Positions 33,612-42,803 of a DNA stretch of 64,000 bases are shown one piece after another. Numbering within the stretch: the stretch's first letter is position 1; each line of letters starts with the position of its first letter. The notes below the pieces were generated by a model that worked only from the letters and a program-made list of their open reading frames with translations, did not search any database and had not been told where the DNA came from. The translations under genes were made by a program, and so were the position numbers. The DNA lies in contig NZ_JWLC01000011.1 of assembly GCF_000813745.1 (NCBI RefSeq), forward strand, positions 22,669-86,668, written 5' to 3'. This DNA comes from Leisingera sp. ANG-M1. GTDB lineage: Bacteria; Pseudomonadota; Alphaproteobacteria; Rhodobacterales; Rhodobacteraceae.

Positions 33612-35075
33612 TTGCCCAATGCCTTGGCCTATCTGATGCTGCTGGCCTGGCCGCTGGCCAGCCTTTACCTGTTCCGGCGGCTGCCGCTGGAGCGGGCAAT
33701 TCTGTGGTGCCTCATCGCCGGCTACCTGCTGCTGCCGCCGCTGGCCGAGTTCGATCTGCCGCTGGTGCCCGACATGGACAAATTCGCCATTCCTTCGGTA
33801 ATGGCCTTTCTGCTCTGCGCCTATGTGCTGCGCAAGCCGGTGCCGTTGCTGCCGCGGCATCCCGTTGCCAAAGCGCTGGCTGTTCTCTTCGTCTTTGGCG
33901 TCATCCCCACCGTGCTGACCAACGGTGAGCCGATCCAGTTCCGCAAGATCGCCAATTCCGAACCGATCATCTTCCTGACCGACCAGCTGCCGGGGCTTAG
34001 GTGGCGCGACCTCGGCTCGGTGATCATCAACCAGGTAATCGTGCTGATGCCTTTCCTGCTGGCGCGCCGCTACTTGTCGACGCCGGAGGCCCAGCGCGAG
34101 CTGCTGCTGGCGCTGATGCTGGGCGGGCTGGCCTATACCGTCCCGTCGCTGATCGAGATCCGGCTCAGCCCGCAGATCAATATCTGGGTCTACGGCTTCT
34201 TCCAGCATGATTTTGCCCAGATGATCCGCCAGGGCGGCTTCCGCCCCATCGTGTTCCTGCCGCATGCGCTGTGGCTGGCGTTTTTCATGATGTCAGCGGT
34301 GCTCGCGGCCGCCGCTTTGTCCCGCGCCGCACAGGGCAAGGACCGGCTGCGCCTGGCTCTGGCTGCCGGCTACCTCTTTGCGGTGCTGGTGCTGTGCAAA
34401 AGCCTGGCCTCGCTGGCCTATGCGCTGGCCTTCACCCCCGTTGTGGCGCTGGCGCCCCTGCGCTGGCAGCTGCGGGCTGCACTGCTATTGGCCGTGATCG
34501 CAGTGGTTTACCCAATGCTGCGCAACACCGGGCTGGTGCCAACCGAAGCGCTGGTTGCCCAGGCCGAGGCAATCAGCGCCGAGCGCGCCCAATCCCTCAA
34601 CTACCGTTTTGAAAACGAGGCGCAGCTGCTCGCACGTGCTGCGGAAAAAACCTGGTTCGGCTGGGGCGGCTGGGGCCGCAACCTGATCCGGCACGAGGAA
34701 ACCGGCCAGATCCTGTCGATCCCGGACGGGCGCTGGATCATCGTCTTCGGCACTTTCGGCTGGCTGGGCTATATCGCCGAGATGGGCCTTCTGGCAGCGC
34801 CGCTGTTCCTGCTGGCCGCCGCCGCACGGCGGGCGCCCAGGGGCAGCGTCTCGCCCTATGCGGCGCCGATTGCGCTGATCCTGGCCGCCACCCTGGTGGA
34901 CATGCTGCTCAATGCAACACTGATCCCGATCACATGGATGTGCGCCGGTTCGGTGCTGGGTTATGCCGAGCGGCTGCTCTACCCGGACTTGTTCCGGCCC
35001 AAACCCGCGCTATTTGGCGGTGCGCAGGCCTTGATGCCTGACAGCGCCGGGCCGGAGGGGCGCAGTATCCTGTGA
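33612..35075 (+). CDS. O-antigen ligase/polymerase-like membrane protein (Wzy-like)
   Basis: A 487-residue polytopic membrane protein with about ten to twelve hydrophobic segments and a large periplasmic loop near residues 290-370 containing FENEAQLLARAAEKTWFGWGGWGRN, as seen in the Wzy_C/O-antigen ligase family (motif shown by position and ending, residues about 333-357). It probably polymerises or ligates the repeat unit. A TTG start is used, with GAGGGAG about ten bases upstream. It precedes the PKS-NRPS operon by 254 bp. Confidence 0.85.
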   Translation: MPNALAYLMLLAWPLASLYLFRRLPLERAILWCLIAGYLLLPPLAEFDLPLVPDMDKFAIPSVMAFLLCAYVLRKPVPLLPRHPVAKALAVLFVFGVIPTVLTNGEPIQFRKIANSEPIIFLTDQLPGLRWRDLGSVIINQVIVLMPFLLARRYLSTPEAQRELLLALMLGGLAYTVPSLIEIRLSPQINIWVYGFFQHDFAQMIRQGGFRPIVFLPHALWLAFFMMSAVLAAAALSRAAQGKDRLRLALAAGYLFAVLVLCKSLASLAYALAFTPVVALAPLRWQLRAALLLAVIAVVYPMLRNTGLVPTEALVAQAEAISAERAQSLNYRFENEAQLLARAAEKTWFGWGGWGRNLIRHEETGQILSIPDGRWIIVFGTFGWLGYIAEMGLLAAPLFLLAAAARRAPRGSVSPYAAPIALILAATLVDMLLNATLIPITWMCAGSVLGYAERLLYPDLFRPKPALFGGAQALMPDSAGPEGRSIL

Positions 35076-35329
35076 TGCCGCAATCTTTCCGCTTTTCCGG
35101 CTTAATTCGACACAATGCGTCCACAGGCACGCCCTATGGATTGAAGAAAATATAAGAGATTAACCGCGCCTGCCTTTGCGGATGGGGATCATGCAGGGCG
35201 GCGCGGACGACCAGCCGGAGAGAAACCCGGCTTTAATAACAACCCGTCCGGCGGGCAGCAGGCAGGCCAGCAAAACGCGGGCGTGCCCCAGTGCGCCGGG
35301 CCGTTTCTGAAGGGCCAGTGAGTCAGGTA

Positions 35330-38300
35330 ATGACGATGCAGGATGGAAAACCCGCAGCGGGGAGCGCTGCCGGCAGGCACGCGGGCGGAGATATAGCCAT
35401 TGTCGGGCTGTCGGTGACGGTGCCGGGTGCCGGCTCGGCCGAGGCCTTCTGGCAGAACCTGCGCGGCGGCATCGAATCGATCGAGGTGCTGGACAGGGAG
35501 ACCCTTCTGGAAAACGGCGAGCGTGCCTCGGCTCTGGCCGACCCGAACTACGTGCCCGCCTCCGCGCGCCTCCATGGTTTTGACGAATTTGACGCAGAGT
35601 TCTTTGGCTTCAGCCCGAAAGAAGCCGCCATCCTCGATCCCCAGCACCGCAAGTTCCTCGAGGTCGCCTGGGGCGCGATGGAAAACGCGGGCCATCCTCC
35701 CGAAAGCATCTCCGGCCCAATCGGCGTTTACGCAGGCTGCGGCATGGGCAGCTATTTCTACTTCAACATCTGCTCAAACCCCGCGCTGGTCGACGATGTA
35801 GGCATGTTCCTGCTGCGCCATACCGGCAATGACAAGGACTTCCTGTCGACCCGCGTCAGCCATGTCTTCGATCTGCACGGGCCTTCCGTCAACGTGCAAA
35901 CCGCCTGCTCCACCTCGCTGGTGGCGGTGCATTACGCCTGCAAAGCGCTGCGCGAAGGCGAATGCGATATGGCCTTGGCGGGCGGTGTCACCATCGAACT
36001 GCCGCAGGGCCGCGGCTACCTCTACAAGGAAAACGAGATCCTGTCGCCCGACGGCCACTGCCACGCCTTCGACCACCGAGCGCAGGGCACTGTCTTCGGC
36101 TCCGGCGCCGGCGCGGTGGCGCTGCGGCGGCTGGAGGATGCGATTGCCGATGGCGACCACATCTGGGCCGTCATCAAAGGCTCGGCCATCAACAACGACG
36201 GCGCGGACAAAGCCGGCTACCTGGCGCCCTCTGTCGGCGGCCAATCAGCTGCGGTGCAAAAGGCGCTGCAGGCGGCTGGCACCCCGGCAGACACAATCGA
36301 CTACGTCGAGTGCCACGGCACCGGCACCTATCTCGGCGACCCGATCGAGGTCACCGCCCTCACTGACGCCTACCGCGCCACCACCCAAGACACCGGTTAC
36401 TGCCGCATCGGTTCGGTCAAAACCAACATCGGCCATCTGGACACTGCTGCGGGCGTCGCCAGCCTGACCAAGACGGCGCTAGCGCTGCACCATAAGGAAA
36501 TCCCGCCTTCTCTGGGCTATGAGGCCCCGAACCCGGCTATTGATTTCGAGACCTCCCCGTTCAAGGTGAACGCCGCCCTCACCCCATGGCAACCCCACAA
36601 AGGGCCGCGCCGGGCCGGCATCAATTCGCTAGGCGTCGGCGGCACCAACGCTCATGTGATCCTGGAAGAAGCCCCCAAGCGCGCCGCGTCCGAGGAAAGC
36701 GATTTCCCGTTCCAGATCCTCTGCGTCTCCGGCCAATCCAAGGCCGCGCTGGACGCCAACACACAAGGATTGGCGGAGTATCTGAAGGCCAACCCCGAGG
36801 CTGATCTGGCCGACGTCGCCTTCACCCTCAAAGAAGGCCGCCGCGGCTTTGCCAAACGCAGGGTGCTGGTGGCAGAAACCCCGGCCGAGGCAGTTGAGCT
36901 GATTGAGGAAAACGACCCGCGCAAGGTCTTCACCCACGACCACCTGGGCGACGCGCCCGAGGTGGTCTTCATGTTCCCCGGCGGCGGCGCGCAATATGCG
37001 GGCATGGCCCGCGACCTCTATGAGACCGAGCCGGTCTTTGCCGACTGGATGGACCGCGGGCTGGAGCATCTGCGGCAAAGCCTCGACTACGACATCCGCG
37101 CCATCTGGCTCCCTGACGAGGGCGAAGAGGACGCCGCCAACGCACGCCTGCAGCAGCCCTCGGTGCAGCTGCCGCTGATCATGATTGTGGAATACGCGCT
37201 GGCGCAGCTGTGGATCAGCTGGGGCGTGAGGCCCGCGGCCCTTGTCGGCCACTCTATGGGAGAAAACACCGCCGCCTGCCTAGCCGGTGTCATGTCTTTC
37301 GAGGACTGCATCAATCTGGTCCTGCTGCGCGGCCGCCTGTTCGACACCGTGCCCGCCGGCGGCATGCTCTCCATAGCGCTGCCCTTGGCCGAGATTGAAG
37401 AAATCATCGGCGATGACGTGGACATTGCCAGCGTCAACGCCCCCGCCCTCACCGCCGTTTCCGGCCCGCAGGACGCACTGGACCGCCTGTCCGCTGACCT
37501 CACCGCCCGCGAAGTGGAACACCAGCGCATCCAGATCGACATCGCCGCGCATTCCCGGATGCTGGACGGCATCCTGCAGGAGTATGGCGATTTCATCCGT
37601 TCGCTTAGCCTCTCGGCACCAACTCTGCCGGTGACCTCCAACCGCACCGGCGCCCCACTGACCGCAGAGCAGGCCACCAGCGCCGATTACTGGGTGGGCC
37701 AGCTGCGCAACACGGTGCGCTATGCGGACTGCATCGAGACGCTGTCAAAAACCCCGGGCCGCGTGTTCCTGGAAGTCGGGCCCGGCAAGGCCCTCAGCGC
37801 CTTGGCGCAGATGTCGCCCACCGTGCAGCCGGGCCAGGTGCTCAGCTCGCTCCGCCACCCGGATCAGCAGGTGATGGACGATACCTATTTCTTTGGCGTA
37901 ATCGGCCGCCTTTGGGCCTGTGGGGTTGAGGCCGACTGGCAGCAGATCTGGGGCGACGCCCGCCGCAACCGCCTGCCGCTGCCCGGCTACGCCTTCCAGC
38001 GCAGCCGCTATTTCATCGAACCCGGCCAGCCTGCGGCCGAGGAAGAGACGGCCCCCGAACGCCGCGAAGACCTCACCGACTGGGGCTACCGCCCCGCCTG
38101 GCGGCCCCGGTTTGCCGATTGCGCCCTGGATGTCGCACAAGAACTGGGCCAGGAGCCGCATACCTGGCTGATCTTCGAGGACGAAACTGGCCACGCCGCC
38201 CGCGCAGCCGAGCAACTGCAGGCCGCAGGCCATACCGTCGCCCGCGTGCGTGCAGGCGATACCTATGCGCAGCTTTCGCCAACCGAATACATTCTGCCGC

Positions 38301-41300
38301 CCGAGCAGGGCCGTCCCGCCTATGGCGCCCTCATGGCGGATCTGGCGGACGCCGGTCTGCTGCCGGACCGCATCGCCCATTTCTGGCTGGTAACGGACGC
38401 AGAAACCTTCCGCCCCGGTTCTTCCTTCTTTGACCGCAATCTCGAAATGGGCTTCCACTCGCTCACCGCGCTGGTGCAGGAGCTGGGCAATGCCGATCTG
38501 CCTGGCCCCGCCCATATCACCGTCTTCACCACCGGCGCCGCCCAGGTTCGCGGCGAACCCCTGCCCCATCCCGAAAAGGCAATGATCGCAGGCCCCGCCG
38601 GTGTCATCCCGCGCGAGCTTCCGGGCCTCAGCTGCGCCACCATCGACATTGAACTGCCGCAAGCGCCGCAAGGCTTGTTTGCCCGCCGCAACCCGGCTGA
38701 AACGGACATCACACCGCGCCTGCTGGAAGAACTGATGGCGGAACCCGCGAACACTTCCGCTGCCTGGCGCGGAGACAAGAGGTTCGAGCTCACTTGGCGC
38801 CCGCAGCCCCTGCCCGAACCGGAAACCCCGCCGTTCAAACAGGGCGGCCACTACCTGATCACCGGCGGCTATGGCGGCATCGGCCTCACTATCGCCGAGT
38901 ATCTGATGCGCGAATACAGTGCGAAAATCTCGCTGATTTCGCGCGACGGCCTGCCCCCGCGCGATGCCTGGGAGCGCCACCTCGCCAGCCACAGCCCGGC
39001 CAACCGCACCGCCCGGCGCATCCGCGCGGTGATGGCGCTGGAGGACACCGCAGGCGGCCAGATCCTGCCGCTGGCCGCCGACGTCTGCAACAGCGGCGAA
39101 TTGCGAGCGGCCCGCGAAGAGGCGGAGGCGGCAAACGGCCCCATTGCCGGTGTTCTGCACGGCGCAGGCGTCATCAATGACGGCCCGCTGCTGGCCAAGG
39201 ACGAAGACCAGATCGCCCAGGTCCTGGCCCCCAAGGTGAGCGGCCTGCGCGCGCTCGACACCGTCTTCCCGGACGGCAGCTTGGAACTGATGGTGCTGTT
39301 CTCCTCCTCCTCGGCCGTCACCCGCCCGGCAGGCCAGGCGGACTACATCGCCGCCAACGAATTCCTTAACGCCTGGGCCAAACACCGCGCCGGAGGACAG
39401 ACCCGCGTCACCGCCATCGATTGGGGCGTCTGGGCCGACACCGGCATGGCCGCCGACGCCATGTCCTCCCGCAACAACGCGAAGGGCGCCAGCACATCAG
39501 AGCCCTGCCCGCAGCCGCTGCTGCAAAGCCGCGCCTTCGACGCGCAAGGCAACCCCATCTTCACACCGGAATTCAGCACCGCCGACTGGCTGCTTGACGA
39601 ACACCGCACCAAGGACGGCACCGCCCTGGTGCCCGGCACCGGCTATATCGAAATGGCGGCCGAGGCACTGGCGGCCATCGGCGTCACCGGCCCATTCGAA
39701 ATCCGCGACCTCTATTTCCTGCGCCCTCTAGTTGTGGAGGACGGAAAGCCGCGGAAGTGCCTGGTTCGTCTCGAAGCTAATGAAAATGGTTATGAACTCT
39801 TTGTTTACTCCAAGTGTACAAATGGTTACCGTTTAAACAGTCAAGCAATACTGGTCACCGCGGCGGCGGCAGAACGCCCCGCCGCACTAAACCTCCAGAC
39901 GATCTCCTCCCGTTGCACGGTTCAGCAGACCCCGGCCGGCGGGCGCTTGCGGTCTCCGCAGGAAGCCCACCTGGCCTTCGGTCCGCGCTGGCATGTGCTG
40001 GAACACGCTGCGCTGGGGGATGGCGAAGGCTTGTCACATCTTGCCCTTCCCGAGGCCGCGGCACAGGACGGCACCCTGCTGCATCCCGGGCTGATGGACC
40101 TGGCCACCGGCTGGGCAATGCAGCTGATCCCCGGCTATGAGGGCAAGGCGCTCTGGGTGCCGGTGTCTTACGGCGCGATCCGCATCTTTGCTCCGCTCAC
40201 TGGCCGTATCTGCAGCCACGTGCGCCTGTCCGGCACGCCCGGCAGCAGCTCCGCCGGTTTTGACATCACCCTCACCGCTCCGGACGGCAGCGTGCTGGTA
40301 GAAATCGAGAGCTTCCGCATGCAGCGCCTGGCAGGAGGTTTCGCCGCATCAGACGAGACCGGCGCCGCTGACGCAACCGCCGAACAGCTTGGCCTGGAGC
40401 CTGCCCGCTCCGCCCAGCCACTCTCGCCCGAGGAGCGCCGCCTGCAGCTGAACATCGCAAATGGCATCAAGGCTGAAGACGGCGGCGAAACCCTCACCCG
40501 CGCGCTGGCCACGGGTCTTTCGCAAGTGGTGGTTTCTTCGCTTGATCTGCCTGCGCTGATCGCCCAGGCCTCGTACTCCGCTGCCCCCGTAGCAGGTGAG
40601 GCGCAGACCTTCGACCGGCCGCAGCTGGACACCGACTATATCGCCCCGCGCAACCCGGTGGAGGAAGAGCTGGCCAAGCTCTTTGCTTCCCTCCTCGGCG
40701 TATCCCAAGTTGGCATTGAGGACAGTTTCTTCGACCTCGGCGGCCACTCGCTGATTGCCGTGCGGCTGTTTGCCCAGGTGAAACGCGCCTTTGGCACCGA
40801 GTTCCCGATGTCGGTGCTGTTCGAAGCCCCCAGCGTGGCCGCTCTGGCGGAACGGATCATTGAACGCACCGGCGGCGGCGTTGCCGCTGAACCGGACGGC
40901 ACCGCCGCCACACCGGAAAGCCAGCCGGACTACACCCATCTGGTGCAGCTGCACCCTGGCGACGGCACCGGCCGGCGGCCTTTCTTCCTGGTCGCGGGCA
41001 TGTTCGGCAACGTGCTGAACCTGCGCCACCTGGCGCTGCTGGTCGGCAAGGACCGCCCGGTCTACGGCCTGCAGGCCAAGGGGCTGGTCGGCGGCGACGA
41101 CCCGCACGACCGGATCGAAGATGCCGCCCGCAGCTGCCTGGCCGAGATCCGCCAGATCCAGCCCGAAGGCCCCTATCTTTTGGGCGGCTTTTCCGGCGGC
41201 GGCATCACCGCCTTTGAGATGGCGCAGCAGTTGCGGGACCAGGGCCAGGACACCGCAGCGCTGATCCTGCTCGACACGCCTTTGCCGATGCGCCCGCTCC

Positions 41301-41782
41301 TCAGCCGCCGGGATAAAGCACTGATCAAACTGGCAGAGCTGCGCAGCAAGGGGCCGGGCTATCTTGGCGAATGGGCCCGCAACCGCATCGCCTGGGAGTT
41401 TGAGAAACGCCGCGCCAAACCCGCCGAGACCGGCACCCGGCCGGAATTCAACAACCGCAAGATCGAACTGGCCTTCCGCGCCGCGGTTGCCGCCTATGCC
41501 CTCAGGCCCTGGGACGGCCCGCTGACCCTGTTCCGGCCGCCCCTGGACCGCAAGTGGCAGGTCTCGGGCGGCAACTGGGTCAGCGAAGCGCGCGAGTATG
41601 TGTTCGGTGACAACGGCTGGACGGCTTGGGCGCCCGCCGTTGAAGTGGCCGAGGTCCCGGGTGATCACGACAACATGGTGCTGGTGCCCAATGTCAGCGC
41701 ACTGGCGGCCGGGGTCAAAGCCCGGCTGGATGCCGCCGAGGCCGCGGCCCGGCAGCCGCGCTATGCCGAAGCCGCGGAGTGA
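35330..41782 (+). CDS. Type I polyketide synthase, KS-AT-KR-DH-ACP-TE
   Basis: A 2150-residue single-module PKS. KS spans about 20-450 with Cys193 (TACSTS), His329 (HGTGT) and His369 (NIGH). AT spans about 543-865 with Ser642 (GHSMGE) and AAHS, favouring malonyl-CoA by inference. KR is about 1165-1390 with GGYGGIG, Tyr1339 and Asn1343. A DH-like hot-dog region at 1410-1680 has His1425 and Asp1590 (HPGLMD). ACP Ser1807 is in LGGHSL, and TE Ser1955 (GFSGGG) and His2113 complete it. No ER or methyltransferase. KR before DH is not the usual order. The start is 35330 or 35336. Confidence 0.93.
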   Translation: MTMQDGKPAAGSAAGRHAGGDIAIVGLSVTVPGAGSAEAFWQNLRGGIESIEVLDRETLLENGERASALADPNYVPASARLHGFDEFDAEFFGFSPKEAAILDPQHRKFLEVAWGAMENAGHPPESISGPIGVYAGCGMGSYFYFNICSNPALVDDVGMFLLRHTGNDKDFLSTRVSHVFDLHGPSVNVQTACSTSLVAVHYACKALREGECDMALAGGVTIELPQGRGYLYKENEILSPDGHCHAFDHRAQGTVFGSGAGAVALRRLEDAIADGDHIWAVIKGSAINNDGADKAGYLAPSVGGQSAAVQKALQAAGTPADTIDYVECHGTGTYLGDPIEVTALTDAYRATTQDTGYCRIGSVKTNIGHLDTAAGVASLTKTALALHHKEIPPSLGYEAPNPAIDFETSPFKVNAALTPWQPHKGPRRAGINSLGVGGTNAHVILEEAPKRAASEESDFPFQILCVSGQSKAALDANTQGLAEYLKANPEADLADVAFTLKEGRRGFAKRRVLVAETPAEAVELIEENDPRKVFTHDHLGDAPEVVFMFPGGGAQYAGMARDLYETEPVFADWMDRGLEHLRQSLDYDIRAIWLPDEGEEDAANARLQQPSVQLPLIMIVEYALAQLWISWGVRPAALVGHSMGENTAACLAGVMSFEDCINLVLLRGRLFDTVPAGGMLSIALPLAEIEEIIGDDVDIASVNAPALTAVSGPQDALDRLSADLTAREVEHQRIQIDIAAHSRMLDGILQEYGDFIRSLSLSAPTLPVTSNRTGAPLTAEQATSADYWVGQLRNTVRYADCIETLSKTPGRVFLEVGPGKALSALAQMSPTVQPGQVLSSLRHPDQQVMDDTYFFGVIGRLWACGVEADWQQIWGDARRNRLPLPGYAFQRSRYFIEPGQPAAEEETAPERREDLTDWGYRPAWRPRFADCALDVAQELGQEPHTWLIFEDETGHAARAAEQLQAAGHTVARVRAGDTYAQLSPTEYILPPEQGRPAYGALMADLADAGLLPDRIAHFWLVTDAETFRPGSSFFDRNLEMGFHSLTALVQELGNADLPGPAHITVFTTGAAQVRGEPLPHPEKAMIAGPAGVIPRELPGLSCATIDIELPQAPQGLFARRNPAETDITPRLLEELMAEPANTSAAWRGDKRFELTWRPQPLPEPETPPFKQGGHYLITGGYGGIGLTIAEYLMREYSAKISLISRDGLPPRDAWERHLASHSPANRTARRIRAVMALEDTAGGQILPLAADVCNSGELRAAREEAEAANGPIAGVLHGAGVINDGPLLAKDEDQIAQVLAPKVSGLRALDTVFPDGSLELMVLFSSSSAVTRPAGQADYIAANEFLNAWAKHRAGGQTRVTAIDWGVWADTGMAADAMSSRNNAKGASTSEPCPQPLLQSRAFDAQGNPIFTPEFSTADWLLDEHRTKDGTALVPGTGYIEMAAEALAAIGVTGPFEIRDLYFLRPLVVEDGKPRKCLVRLEANENGYELFVYSKCTNGYRLNSQAILVTAAAAERPAALNLQTISSRCTVQQTPAGGRLRSPQEAHLAFGPRWHVLEHAALGDGEGLSHLALPEAAAQDGTLLHPGLMDLATGWAMQLIPGYEGKALWVPVSYGAIRIFAPLTGRICSHVRLSGTPGSSSAGFDITLTAPDGSVLVEIESFRMQRLAGGFAASDETGAADATAEQLGLEPARSAQPLSPEERRLQLNIANGIKAEDGGETLTRALATGLSQVVVSSLDLPALIAQASYSAAPVAGEAQTFDRPQLDTDYIAPRNPVEEELAKLFASLLGVSQVGIEDSFFDLGGHSLIAVRLFAQVKRAFGTEFPMSVLFEAPSVAALAERIIERTGGGVAAEPDGTAATPESQPDYTHLVQLHPGDGTGRRPFFLVAGMFGNVLNLRHLALLVGKDRPVYGLQAKGLVGGDDPHDRIEDAARSCLAEIRQIQPEGPYLLGGFSGGGITAFEMAQQLRDQGQDTAALILLDTPLPMRPLLSRRDKALIKLAELRSKGPGYLGEWARNRIAWEFEKRRAKPAETGTRPEFNNRKIELAFRAAVAAYALRPWDGPLTLFRPPLDRKWQVSGGNWVSEAREYVFGDNGWTAWAPAVEVAEVPGDHDNMVLVPNVSALAAGVKARLDAAEAAARQPRYAEAAE

Positions 41783-41786
41783 CGCC

Positions 41787-42803
41787 ATGAAGCAGCAGCG
41801 CGTTCTCACCATCATCCTGAACTACCGCACGCCGGAGATGACCCTTGAAGCCGCCGAGGCCGCCCTGCGCGGCATGGAGGAGCTCCCGGGCGAAATCCTG
41901 ATCGTCGAGAACGGCTCCGGAGACACCTCCTGGGAGCAGCTGCAGCAGGGCGCCAAATCCCGCGGCTGGCTGGACAGCGGTCGCCTGCGGCTGCTGCGCT
42001 CCCCCGTGAACGGCGGCTTTGGCGCCGGTATGAATACCGGCATGCAGGCCGGCCTCGCAGACGGCAGCGCGCCCGAGTTCTATTACCTGCTGAACTCCGA
42101 CGCCTTTGTGCAGGGCGATGCCATCCGCACGCTGCGCGATTTCCTGCTGGAACGCCCCGGCGCAGGCCTTGCCGGTTCCTATGTGCGCGGCACCGATTGG
42201 GTGCCGCACCGCACCGCTTTCCGCTTCCCTTCCATCGCCGGCGAATTCGAGGCCGCCGTGCGCACCGGCATCTTCACCCGGCTGCTGAAGCCCTGGGTGG
42301 TGGCGATGGAAATGCCGAAGGCCGAGGTGCAGGTCGACTGGACCGCCGGCGCCAGCCTGATGATCCGCCGCGAAGTGATCGAAGAGATCGGCGGCTTTGA
42401 CGAGCGGTTCTTCCTCTATTTCGAGGAAACCGATCTTTGCCGCCGCGCCGCCCGCGCCGGCTGGCGCACCCATTACGTGCCGGAAAGCGAAGTCGCCCAT
42501 GTGGGCTCTGCCTCCACCGGAATGAAGGGCTGGCGGCGCACCCCTGGGTACTGGTTCGACTCGCGCCGCCACTACTTCGTGAAACACCACGGCTACTGCT
42601 ATACCGCCCTGGCCACCCTGGCCCGCGTCACCGGCAGCCTGCTCTACGGGCTGCGCCGCCTGATCTCAGACAAGCCGCAAGCCGATCCGCCGCATTTCCT
42701 GCGCGACCTTGTCCTGCACGGCCTGCGCGCCACCCTCTGGCCGCGCCAAAGATCCAACCCGGAAACGCGCCCCCTCTCTCCGCTTGCGAAGGAGCAGAAA
42801 TGA
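41787..42803 (+). CDS. Glycosyltransferase family 2 (rhamnosyltransferase-like)
   Basis: A 338-residue GT-A transferase. Motifs are TIILNYRTPEMTLEA, VENGSGD, the metal site YLLNSDAFV, and FDERFFLYFEETDLCRRA, which is typical of GT2 rhamnosyltransferase-like proteins. It starts 4 bp after the PKS stop, and its own stop overlaps the NRPS start (ATGA), so it lies inside the PKS-NRPS operon. It may glycosylate the polyketide/peptide product or help build the polysaccharide repeat. Confidence 0.9.
   Translation: MKQQRVLTIILNYRTPEMTLEAAEAALRGMEELPGEILIVENGSGDTSWEQLQQGAKSRGWLDSGRLRLLRSPVNGGFGAGMNTGMQAGLADGSAPEFYYLLNSDAFVQGDAIRTLRDFLLERPGAGLAGSYVRGTDWVPHRTAFRFPSIAGEFEAAVRTGIFTRLLKPWVVAMEMPKAEVQVDWTAGASLMIRREVIEEIGGFDERFFLYFEETDLCRRAARAGWRTHYVPESEVAHVGSASTGMKGWRRTPGYWFDSRRHYFVKHHGYCYTALATLARVTGSLLYGLRRLISDKPQADPPHFLRDLVLHGLRATLWPRQRSNPETRPLSPLAKEQK

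Noticed and set aside
35076..35329. Promoter for the PKS operon
   Set aside because: TATAAG occurs in an A/T-rich patch near 35150, but no -35 element at a proper distance could be found by eye, so no promoter is annotated. A promoter somewhere here remains likely.
37745..39385. Long open frame opposite the PKS (546 codons)
   Set aside because: Antisense shadow of the AT-KR part of the PKS; no coherent protein features.
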